From positions 1 through 5,001 of the forward strand of contig CAYOVP010000087.1 of assembly GCA_964407495.1 (NCBI GenBank): DNA of 5,001 nt, written 5' to 3'. This DNA is from JAJRZX01 sp964407495. Its GTDB lineage: Bacteria; Desulfobacterota; GWC2-55-46; JADFVP01. Under the pieces are notes generated by a model that had not been told where the DNA came from, did not search any database, and worked only from the letters and a program-made list of their open reading frames with translations. Positions 1 to 4,948 of this stretch are shown piece by piece. The number at the start of each line of letters is the position of its first letter. The first letter of the stretch is position 1. Both the position numbers and the translations under genes were made by a program.

Positions 1-148
1 AAGTCTCCAACCCCGTATAAGCCCCCCCACTCACCCCTGGCCCCTCGCGCCGCGACCCACCTGGCGCATCCAAGAGGAACGCGGGAAATCAAACCCCGCC
101 CCCCCCTGCGCCGCCCCCACTGCGCCGCCCCCCCCCGCCGTGGACCAC
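1..148. other. C-rich non-coding stretch downstream of the cytochrome gene
   Basis: No convincing gene is visible here. On the plus strand there are C-runs of 7 (22-28), 8 (99-106), 5 (114-118) and 9 (128-136) bases, so the minus-strand cytochrome transcript would be very G-rich just after its stop codon. CTGCGCCGCCCCC occurs twice in tandem (106-118 and 120-132, period 14). A short inverted repeat, GCGGG/CCCGC (81-85 and 95-99, 9-base loop), could form a weak hairpin at the transcript end, but no T-run follows it on the minus strand, so it is not a classical terminator. The cytochrome frame meets another stop at 89-91 after 19 codons, so this is not lost coding sequence of that gene. Confidence 0.6.
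106..132. repeat. Two-copy tandem repeat, 13-base unit at 14-base period
   Basis: CTGCGCCGCCCCC is present at 106-118 and again at 120-132, separated by one A. It lies inside the C-run region 11-45 bases beyond the cytochrome stop codon. It probably arose by slippage in low-complexity DNA, but it also spaces the minus-strand G-runs. Confidence 0.7.
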
Positions 149-1192
149 CTACTTGTTGTGGCAGGTCCTGCAGACACCTGAGGAGAAATTCCCTCCCACG
201 CGTCTCAGAAATAGGCCGTCCATATCATCCCAGTCCTTGAAGGTGGGCGCCGACTCTGTCCAACTCTTGTTGTTGAAGTGCGGGTCATGACAACTCGAGC
301 ACTCTATCCTCCCGTCACGCAAGAGGTCTCCTATGGTGGCTGTGTCGGATATGAAACCCTTTATGGACCAGAGATTGGAACTCCTCCTTACAATGGTGGA
401 CCTGAGGCCCGTGACAAGGTCTATCCTGCTTATGATGGTGGACCTTGGGCGAAGAGATGCGTATCTGCCGCCCCTGAAAGGTACGTTTACAGGGTGGTCG
501 TTGGTAAGTAGCGGTCCGAGTACAAGGCGGGTGCTCACCATTGCGGGGTCCATCTTGGGCTCATCGAGGAGATAACCCCACTGGCTCGGCGTCTTTCTCT
601 GGGGTTCGCGCTTCTTGCCGGGCGAGTTTGCCAGATTGTCCGGAGCGGCCATTCCGTCATGACAGGAGAGGCAGGCAAGGGACGGCGAGCCCAGCCCCAC
701 TGTAGATACCTTGTTCCCCTTTATGCTCGTACCATAGGCCGTGAAACTCATGGACGCCGCGCCGGCACCCTCCCAGACCGGGCCTTCCTTGTCCGAAGGA
801 CGGTGCGGGGTATGACAATAAACGCAGATATCAAAGGTGGTCTCGGTGCGAACGTTGCCGCCGTACTTGCCGAGGTTGTGCCTCGAAAAGCCAATGCCAT
901 TGGCCGCAGAGCCAACGTCATAGTCACCTGTGAAGAGCCCGCCCCTGGGCGGGCCTCCGCTGTTTCCCGTATTCCTCGTGGACTGGGCCGAAGGCTGTAT
1001 AATGAGGGGTGCAAGATCAGGTGATGGGGAAGTTGCAGAAGGGGTGGCAGGGGCCGTTACCCCCCCAGGGCCGCCTCCTCCCGATAACGCGGCCCCGCCA
1101 CCCAGGCCCGGGCCAACGGGGCCGGAGATGGCCGCGCCGGCATAAAAGGCCGCGAGGAAGAATGCTGTTAGGGCGCTAATGAATATTCTCAT
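149..1192 (-). CDS. Exported tetraheme c-type cytochrome
   Basis: This 347-residue protein should act in periplasmic or cell-surface electron transfer. Residues 1-21 look like a Sec signal peptide (MRIF start, then hydrophobic ISALTAFFLAAF and an AGAA-type cleavage region). Residues about 24-85 are a Gly/Pro/Ser/Thr-rich, probably disordered linker. Four covalent heme-binding CXXCH motifs follow: CVYCH (123-127), CLSCH (174-178), CSSCH (298-302) and CRTCH (341-345, two residues from the C-terminus). The protein has exactly four other histidines (105 in FSRHNLG, 130 in CHTPH, 233 in NDHPV, 305 in CHDPH), one per heme, which fits bis-His ligation at every heme. The CHTPH, NDHPV and CHDPH contexts resemble doubled-CXXCH and related multiheme families. 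The ATG is chosen because the signal peptide begins there and GAGG (1200-1203, minus strand) lies 7 bases upstream. No neighbour identifies its redox partner. The family call is secure; the specific function is unknown. Confidence 0.9.
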   Translation of the reverse strand: MRIFISALTAFFLAAFYAGAAISGPVGPGLGGGAALSGGGGPGGVTAPATPSATSPSPDLAPLIIQPSAQSTRNTGNSGGPPRGGLFTGDYDVGSAANGIGFSRHNLGKYGGNVRTETTFDICVYCHTPHRPSDKEGPVWEGAGAASMSFTAYGTSIKGNKVSTVGLGSPSLACLSCHDGMAAPDNLANSPGKKREPQRKTPSQWGYLLDEPKMDPAMVSTRLVLGPLLTNDHPVNVPFRGGRYASLRPRSTIISRIDLVTGLRSTIVRRSSNLWSIKGFISDTATIGDLLRDGRIECSSCHDPHFNNKSWTESAPTFKDWDDMDGLFLRRVGGNFSSGVCRTCHNK

Positions 1193-1199
1193 GACCCTG

Positions 1200-1203
1200 C
1201 CTC
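1200..1203 (-). promoter_or_regulatory. Ribosome binding site of the cytochrome gene
   Basis: On the minus strand GAGG lies 7 bases before the ATG at 1190-1192. It supports this start, which also places the signal peptide at the N-terminus. Confidence 0.6.
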
Positions 1204-1229
1204 TAACTTACCGTATATCACCTGCCTAC

Positions 1230-1246
1230 AGAGCGCCTGGCGCTCT
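1230..1246. promoter_or_regulatory. 17-base perfect palindrome in the cytochrome 5' leader, operator or RNA hairpin
   Basis: AGAGCGCC-T-GGCGCTCT is a perfect 8-base inverted repeat with a one-base centre. It lies about 10-25 bases downstream of the predicted cytochrome transcription start and about 40 bases before the start codon. As DNA it has the form of a dimeric repressor operator. As RNA it could form a tight GC-rich hairpin in the leader. No T-run follows it on the minus strand, so it is not a simple terminator. Confidence 0.55.
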
Positions 1247-1261
1247 CGGACTGCATCTGTT

Positions 1262-1270
1262 ATTATAGCA
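1262..1270 (-). promoter_or_regulatory. Extended -10 promoter for the cytochrome gene
   Basis: On the minus strand the sequence reads TGC-TATAAT, an exact -10 hexamer (1262-1267) with the TGN extension (1268-1270). No good TTGACA-like -35 exists at 16-18 bases, which is typical of extended -10 promoters. Transcription would start near 1255, giving a leader of about 60 bases that includes the 1230-1246 palindrome. Confidence 0.6.
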
Positions 1271-1398
1271 TAGGACACTCCGGGGCTGGAATACCAACAG
1301 GTTCAGGATATACGGAAGCGCAGAATGTTTCAAGCCCCATGTCTGTACTCAGGCCAGCAAGGGCCATGGGCAGAGTTCCACTTTTTACATTTTAACAC

Positions 1399-1430
1399 GA
1401 AGGGCCCTCTGAATCAAGGGCTTCTTTTCT
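1399..1430 (+). terminator. Terminator-like hairpin with T-run in the intergenic region
   Basis: On the plus strand GAAG(GG)CCCT (1399-1408) pairs with AGGGCTTC (1417-1424) as an 8-base-pair stem with a 2-base bulge and an 8-base loop. TTTTCT follows immediately. The shape fits a Rho-independent terminator, but no annotated plus-strand gene lies upstream in this window. It could end a small RNA or insulate the tldD promoter. On the minus strand no T-run follows directly, so it would not terminate transcription in that direction. Confidence 0.4.
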
Positions 1431-1459
1431 GCCATGGTGGCACGCCATGGCCAGCCTCC

Positions 1460-1488
1460 TTGACTCTGGCCGCCGCCGTTGATATACT
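1460..1488 (+). promoter_or_regulatory. Sigma70-type promoter for tldD
   Basis: TTGACT (1460-1465) and TATACT (1483-1488) each match the consensus at five of six bases and are separated by exactly 17 bases. Transcription would start near 1495, giving a short leader of about 27 bases with the ribosome site inside it. This is the best promoter match in the window. Confidence 0.65.
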
Positions 1489-1508
1489 CCAGCGAACCCC
1501 TGAATACT

Positions 1509-1514
1509 AAGGAG
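1509..1514 (+). promoter_or_regulatory. Ribosome binding site of tldD
   Basis: AAGGAG lies 7 bases before the ATG at 1522. This is near-ideal and fixes the tldD start. Confidence 0.85.
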
Positions 1515-1521
1515 AATCTTC

Positions 1522-2910
1522 ATGGAACTCTGTTCCTCTTTCGACCCCGCAGTAGTCCTGAAAGACGCCCTTGCAAAGGGCGGGGAGTTCGCCGAATTAT
1601 ACGTAGAAGAGACTATAGGCACCTCCATAGTCTGTGAGGACAGGAAGATAGAAAAAGTGATTGCCGGGCTCGAGAGGGGGTGCGGCGTCCGGGTGATCGC
1701 CGGGCTCAAGACCTACTACGCCCATACGAGCGACCTTACGGAAAAGGGCCTGCGCGAGATAGCCTCTCTGGTGGCAAGGGGTGTGGCCGGCGGTAGCAGG
1801 CCCCCGGCCCCTGCCTGGCACGGGCACGAGAAGGCCCCTGGCTTCGAGATACGAAAGAGGCCTGAGGAGGCGGACCTCTCCCTAAAGACAGACCTCGTGC
1901 GCCGGGCCGAGAAGGCTGCCCGGGCCGCGGGAGAGGAGATATCGCAGGTACAGGTGGTGTACAGGGACTCTCTTCGAAGGATGGCAGTAATAAACTCCCT
2001 TGGCCAGTGGGTGGAAGAAGAAAAGGCTGGCCTTGTCTTTCTCTGCTCGGCCATTGCCGCAAGGGACGGCCTCCTCCAGACAGGCTATGAGCCCATGGGC
2101 GGTGCCATGGGTCTCGAGGCCTTTGACGAGACGCCACCCGAGGAAATAGGCGAGGTGGCCGCAAGGAGGGCCCTCCAGATGCTCTCTGCCAGGCGTGCGC
2201 CGGCAGGGACCATGCCCGTTGTCCTCTCCAGCGAGGCCGGGGGCACCATGATACACGAGGCCGTGGGCCACGGCCTCGAAGCAGACCTTGCCCTTGGCGG
2301 CCTCTCCGTCTATTCAAGAAAGATAGGTGAAGAGGTGGCCTCCCCGCTCATAACAGTCATAGACGACGGCACCATCCCCTTTAAACGCGGGAGCGCCTTC
2401 TTTGACGAAGAGGGCACCCCAACGCAAAAGACCGTCCTCATAGAAAAGGGCGTACTGAGAGGATACATGTACGACCGCCTGAGCGCCATGAAGGCAGGGG
2501 CCGAGCCCACGGGCAACGGACGGCGTCAGTCCTACCGCTTCCGCCCCATACCGCGCATGACCAATACCATGATAGCCCCGGGAAAATCAGACCCCCAAGA
2601 GATTATCCACTCCATTGAAAAAGGCCTTTTCGTCAAAAAAATGGGCGGCGGGCAGGTAAATACCGTAAGCGGCGACTTTGTCTTCGAGGTCACTGAAGGC
2701 TACCTCATAGAAAAGGGCAAGGTGGGCGAGGCAGTACGGGGGGCAACGCTCACGGGAAACGGCCCGGAGATACTCCGTACAATAGACATGGTGGGCTCGG
2801 ATCTCGGCTTTGGCATCGGCACCTGCGGGAAGGACGGCCAGGGTGTGCCCGTTGCAGATGCACAGCCAACGCTCCGCATCCCCTCCATCACAGTGGGCGG
2901 AGGGATATGA
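1522..2910 (+). CDS. tldD: TldD, zinc metalloprotease of the TldD/PmbA family
   Basis: This 462-residue cytoplasmic protein is close to the usual TldD length (about 480). The zinc site is complete. HEAVGH is at residues 245-250 within MIHEAVGHGLEAD, and the C-terminal Cys of GTCGKDGQ (Cys435) provides the third ligand. The segment after it, GVPVADAQPTLRI...TVGG, is the typical TldD C-terminus. In well-studied bacteria TldD works as a heterodimer with TldE (PmbA), degrading unfolded peptides and maturing peptide substrates such as microcin B17 and CcdA; that role is carried over from the family. The start is supported by AAGGAG and a strong upstream promoter. No pmbA/tldE lies directly downstream, so the partner must be elsewhere, or be absent. 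The stop overlaps an ATG (ATGA at 2907-2910), but that frame ends after seven codons. Confidence 0.95.
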   Translation: MELCSSFDPAVVLKDALAKGGEFAELYVEETIGTSIVCEDRKIEKVIAGLERGCGVRVIAGLKTYYAHTSDLTEKGLREIASLVARGVAGGSRPPAPAWHGHEKAPGFEIRKRPEEADLSLKTDLVRRAEKAARAAGEEISQVQVVYRDSLRRMAVINSLGQWVEEEKAGLVFLCSAIAARDGLLQTGYEPMGGAMGLEAFDETPPEEIGEVAARRALQMLSARRAPAGTMPVVLSSEAGGTMIHEAVGHGLEADLALGGLSVYSRKIGEEVASPLITVIDDGTIPFKRGSAFFDEEGTPTQKTVLIEKGVLRGYMYDRLSAMKAGAEPTGNGRRQSYRFRPIPRMTNTMIAPGKSDPQEIIHSIEKGLFVKKMGGGQVNTVSGDFVFEVTEGYLIEKGKVGEAVRGATLTGNGPEILRTIDMVGSDLGFGIGTCGKDGQGVPVADAQPTLRIPSITVGGGI

Positions 2911-2942
2911 CGCAAAACAACAGACTATGAAAGACCTGGCCC

Positions 2943-2973
2943 GGCCCTCGCGGAAAAGGGCCTGCTTTCTTCT
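2943..2973 (+). terminator. Weak possible terminator after tldD
   Basis: GGCCC (2943-2947) can pair with GGGCC (2958-2962) across a 10-base loop, followed by a T/C-rich stretch, TGCTTTCTTCT. The five-pair stem and broken T-run make it marginal. It is offered because a terminator is expected between tldD and the separate ATP synthase promoter. Confidence 0.25.
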
Positions 2974-3063
2974 GAAAAGGGAACTCATCTCAGAAAAAAA
3001 CCTGCCCCTGCGCCCCCTCTCCGTCCATAAGCCCGCTTTAATGAGTCCCACCCTATTATTATC

Positions 3064-3093
3064 TTGACAATTCCGTGGCGCATATGTTAGGAA
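3064..3093 (+). promoter_or_regulatory. Candidate promoter of the ATP synthase cluster
   Basis: TTGACA (3064-3069) is an exact -35 hexamer in an AT-rich island of GC-rich DNA, about 115 bases before the b'-b start codon. The matching -10 is poor: TAGGAA at 18-base spacing (3088-3093) matches at three of six bases. TATTAT motifs at 3054 and 3057 are alternative -10 elements without a clear -35. A promoter in this region is likely; which hexamers are used is uncertain. Confidence 0.4.
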
Positions 3094-3103
3094 TTGCGGA
3101 ATT
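3069..3103. repeat. Inverted and direct AATTCC/GGAATT repeats over the atp promoter
   Basis: AATTCCG (3069-3075) and CGGAATT (3097-3103) form a perfect 7-base inverted repeat with a 21-base spacer. A second GGAATT at 3090-3095 is a direct repeat of 3098-3103, eight bases apart. Together they lie across and just downstream of the TTGACA box, where a regulator could bind. No regulator can be named. Confidence 0.45.
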
Positions 3104-3138
3104 AATCGCCATAAATCAGTAACTGTCAGGCAAACGCC

Positions 3139-3159
3139 GGGGAGTGCAGATTGCTCCCC
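3139..3159 (+). promoter_or_regulatory. Leader hairpin before the b'-b gene
   Basis: GGGGAG (3139-3144) pairs perfectly with CTCCCC (3154-3159) around a nine-base loop, followed by only three T residues. It ends 24 bases before the start codon and just before the ribosome site. It may stabilise the transcript or act as a weak attenuator; the T-run is too short for a confident terminator. Confidence 0.4.
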
Positions 3160-3168
3160 TTTGCTATC

Positions 3169-3175
3169 AGGAGAT
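3169..3175 (+). promoter_or_regulatory. Ribosome binding site of the b'-b gene
   Basis: AGGAGAT lies about 8-10 bases before the ATG at 3184. It supports a b' start that places the membrane segment at the N-terminus. Confidence 0.8.
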
Positions 3176-3183
3176 AAAGTATA

Positions 3184-4155
3184 ATGCTATCGCTGGACCT
3201 CAGCCTCCTATACCAGATAATAGGCTTCTTTGTCCTCCTCTTCGTCCTCAACAGGTTCCTCTTCAAGCCGCTTCAGAAGGTCATGGACGAGAGAGAACGC
3301 CTCACATCCGGCACACTCAAGTCTGCGGAAGATATAGAAAACGAAGTGGCCCAGGGCCGCATCTCCTATGAACAGAAACTCCAGGAAGCCCGCATCAAGG
3401 GAGCAGAGACCCGGCAACAACTCAAAGAAGAGGCCCTTAAGAGTGAGAAACAACTCATCGAGGCCGCTGGCAGGGAGGCCTCTCGCGAGATATCCCTCAT
3501 GCGCGAACAGATAGAGGCCGAAAAGAACGAGGTCTTGAAGAAACTCGAACCCGAGACGCGCTCACTGGCGCACAAGATAGCCTCCCGCCTCCTTGAGAGA
3601 AAGGTCATGGGAATACTGCTTGCCGCGTTCCTCACCTCACTGCCACTCATCGCCCAGGCCGCCGAACACGCCGAAGAGGGCGGCCATATACTGAACATCT
3701 GGAAGGTTATCAACTTCATACTCCTCGTCATCGGCCTGTACCTCGTCTGGAAAAAGGTCCTTGCCGTGGCCCTTGACAAGAGAAAGACAGAGATCGAGCA
3801 GGCCATCAGCGAGGCCGCAAAGGCCAAGGAAGACGCAGAGAAGGCCGCGAGCCAGTACCGAGCACAACTCGACGGCCTCGAGGCAAGGCTCGCCACAATA
3901 GGCGAGGAACTGAGGCTCGAGGGCGAAGAAGAAAAACGACGCATCATAGAAGAAGCCGGAAGGGCCGCAGAGAGAATCAAAAACCAGGCAAAGGTCACTG
4001 CCGAGCAGGAACTCAAGAAGGCACAGATAGAGATCAGGGAAGAAGTAGCCGAGTTGGCCATCAGGCTTGCACGCGAGATACTCGAAAAAGAACTCAAGCC
4101 AGAGGACCAGAAGAGACTCATAAAAGAATACGTCTCAAACCTGCGGCTCAACTAA
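3184..4155 (+). CDS. atpF: Fused F-type ATP synthase subunits b' and b (peripheral stalk)
   Basis: This 323-residue frame holds two complete stator subunits. Residues 1-141 are b' (often called AtpX or AtpF'): a membrane helix at about 6-27, then a long charged coiled coil ending in IASRLLERKV, a typical b' C-terminus. Residue 142 is Met and starts a second subunit, b, of 182 residues. It has a signal-like hydrophobic segment (142-159, ending AQA before AE), a short acidic loop, a membrane helix in NIWKVINFILLVIGLYLVW (171-189) and a second long coiled coil to the C-terminus. In related bacteria b' and b are normally separate neighbouring genes. Here no stop or linker lies between them. They should anchor F1 to Fo through subunit delta, encoded next. 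The fusion may be real, may be resolved by internal initiation at 3607 or signal peptidase cleavage, or may reflect a lost stop or sequence error. The subunit identities are secure. Confidence 0.9.
   Translation: MLSLDLSLLYQIIGFFVLLFVLNRFLFKPLQKVMDERERLTSGTLKSAEDIENEVAQGRISYEQKLQEARIKGAETRQQLKEEALKSEKQLIEAAGREASREISLMREQIEAEKNEVLKKLEPETRSLAHKIASRLLERKVMGILLAAFLTSLPLIAQAAEHAEEGGHILNIWKVINFILLVIGLYLVWKKVLAVALDKRKTEIEQAISEAAKAKEDAEKAASQYRAQLDGLEARLATIGEELRLEGEEEKRRIIEEAGRAAERIKNQAKVTAEQELKKAQIEIREEVAELAIRLAREILEKELKPEDQKRLIKEYVSNLRLN
3595..3609 (+). promoter_or_regulatory. Possible internal translation start for subunit b
   Basis: The ATG at 3607-3609 is where a separate b gene would begin. It is preceded by purine-rich GAGAGAAAGG (3595-3604). 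GAGAG lies about 7 bases upstream; AAGG is only 2 bases away. This is a weak but usable ribosome site, so free b could be made from the same message. The purines also encode LERK of the b' C-terminus, so the match could be incidental. Confidence 0.35.
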
Positions 4156-4277
4156 GGCCCCATAAGACCCGAGAGACCACCCGCTGGCAAACGAGCAGGT
4201 GGCGAAATAGATGCGGTGAGATGCTTTAGGGCATATACGGCCTGCACAATACACGCTGAAAAGAGAAAACCAGTCCC
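4156..4277 (+). other. Gap between the b'-b gene and atpH, with a hairpin
   Basis: These 122 bases carry no gene that I recognise. CCACC-C-GCT (4177-4185) pairs with AGC-A-GGTGG (4194-4202) as a stem of eight pairs with one C/A mismatch and an eight-base loop. No T-run follows, so it is not a Rho-independent terminator and may instead be an mRNA processing or stability element. The ribosome site for atpH is weak (AAGAGA, 4261-4266, 11 bases before the ATG). Confidence 0.5.
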
Positions 4278-4823
4278 ATGAAAGAGACTGCAACAGCGAG
4301 AAAACTCGCAAAAGCACTGATGGACGTAGGCATTCCAGCCCAAGAGGCCGGAAAGTACGGCGAGGACCTCCTGGCCATAGAGGCCGTCTTTCGCAATAAC
4401 GACGGACTGGCCAGAGCGCTCCTCAACCCCATGAACAAACTTGACCAGAGACTCGCCCTCATGGACGAGATCTGCCGGCGCCTGAAGACGAACAGGGCTG
4501 TTGCCAAGTTCATGGATATCCTCGTCGAGACGAGGAACATCAGGCTCATAAGAGAGATAGCCGAGGCCTATACACGCCTTGACGACGAGAGAACGGGTAG
4601 GCTTAGGGCCACCATCGAGGCCCCAGAGAGGCTCTCAGAAGACGTCTTGTCCGCAATACGCACGCGCCTTACCGAGATTACGGGCAAGGACATACTCCTG
4701 GGCTTTACCCAAGACCCTTCCCTCATAGGCGGGCTCGTCGTCCGCCTCGACAATACAGTAATAGACGGGAGCATCAGGACACAACTCGAATTGCTCCGAG
4801 AGAGGCTCAGCGAAGGGACCTGA
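4278..4823 (+). CDS. atpH: F-type ATP synthase subunit delta
   Basis: This 181-residue protein is full length for the delta/OSCP family (about 175-185). Residues 1 to about 105 form the helical N-terminal domain that binds the top of F1: it opens with ETATARKLAKAL and contains the conserved region around LLNPMNKLDQRLALMDEI. The C-terminal part has the family signature DPSLIGGLVVRLDN (146-159), followed by VIDGSIRTQLELLRERL, which contacts the b/b' stalk. It links the stator encoded just upstream to the alpha/beta head encoded just downstream, so gene order matches function. The start is chosen because the conserved N-terminal region begins there, although the upstream ribosome site is weak. 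No key region is missing. Confidence 0.95.
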   Translation: MKETATARKLAKALMDVGIPAQEAGKYGEDLLAIEAVFRNNDGLARALLNPMNKLDQRLALMDEICRRLKTNRAVAKFMDILVETRNIRLIREIAEAYTRLDDERTGRLRATIEAPERLSEDVLSAIRTRLTEITGKDILLGFTQDPSLIGGLVVRLDNTVIDGSIRTQLELLRERLSEGT

Positions 4824-4948
4824 AGGAAGGAACAACAAAAGCACGAGACCGGCGTGACACCAAGGTCGGGCACAAAGGCCGCCAGGCGAAACCCTGGGCC
4901 TATACAGATGATTCTACAAAGGAAAACACTTTCAAGGGGTGAGTCGAG
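4824..4948 (+). other. Gap between atpH and atpA, with a hairpin
   Basis: These 125 bases hold no recognisable gene. GGCC(GC)CAGG (4877-4886) can pair with CCTGGGCC (4893-4900) as eight pairs with a two-base bulge and a CGAAAC loop. No T-run follows, so it is more likely an mRNA structure than a terminator. The atpA ribosome site is at the end of the gap. Confidence 0.5.
4934..4942 (+). promoter_or_regulatory. Ribosome binding site of atpA
   Basis: AAGGGGTGA resembles the anti-16S consensus AAGGAGGTGA with one base missing. It lies 6-9 bases before the ATG at 4949. It is the strongest ribosome site of the visible ATP synthase genes after that of b'-b. Confidence 0.7.

Larger units (their letters stand above)
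1193..1521. other. Divergent intergenic control region between the cytochrome and tldD
   Basis: This 329-base gap separates the minus-strand cytochrome from plus-strand tldD and holds no convincing protein gene. Working across it I see a 17-base palindrome (1230-1246), an exact extended -10 on the minus strand (1262-1270), a terminator-like hairpin with a T-run on the plus strand (1399-1430), three copies of GCCATGG (1363, 1431, 1444) and a near-consensus sigma70 promoter on the plus strand (1460-1488). Short open frames here have no recognisable product and no good ribosome site. Confidence 0.7.
2911..3183 (+). other. Intergenic region between tldD and the ATP synthase cluster
   Basis: I see no convincing gene in these 273 bases. 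The first part has a weak GGCCC/GGGCC hairpin (2943-2962, 10-base loop) followed by the pyrimidine-rich TGCTTTCTTCT, a possible poor terminator for tldD. GAAAAGGG occurs twice nearby. From about 3050 the composition becomes AT-rich and carries TATTAT, a TTGACA box and three AATTCC/GGAATT elements. A hairpin and the ribosome site of the b'-b gene follow. A 46-codon frame from 2927 has no recognisable features and is probably not coding. Confidence 0.6.

Noticed and set aside
94..136. CRISPR or satellite-type repeat array
   Set aside because: Only two 13-base copies in low-complexity C-rich DNA, with no spacers of uniform length.
89..148. Readthrough extension of the cytochrome past its stop codon
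   Set aside because: The frame stops again after 19 Gly-rich codons, and the fourth heme motif already closes the protein.
278..1145. Several plus-strand open frames opposite the cytochrome gene
   Set aside because: They are antisense shadows of a gene with signal peptide and four CXXCH motifs, and none has recognisable domains.
1438..1453. Perfect TGGCACG half of a sigma54 promoter
   Set aside because: The required GC of the -12 element is not at the correct spacing (it falls one base short), and sigma54 tolerates little spacing change.
1736..2317. 193-codon minus-strand open frame opposite tldD
   Set aside because: Arg/Pro/Gly-rich product typical of antisense reading of GC-rich coding DNA; the sense strand encodes a complete TldD.
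2907..2930. Mini reading frame MTQNNRL overlapping the tldD stop by ATGA
   Set aside because: It stops after seven codons, and no recognisable continuation appears in another frame.
2927..3067. 46-codon plus-strand frame after tldD
   Set aside because: Basic, low-information product with no family features or good ribosome site; it runs through the likely promoter region.
3366..4151. 261-codon minus-strand open frame opposite the b'-b gene
   Set aside because: Its Ser/Leu/Ala-rich composition is the complement of the coiled-coil codons of b' and b; it has no independent features.
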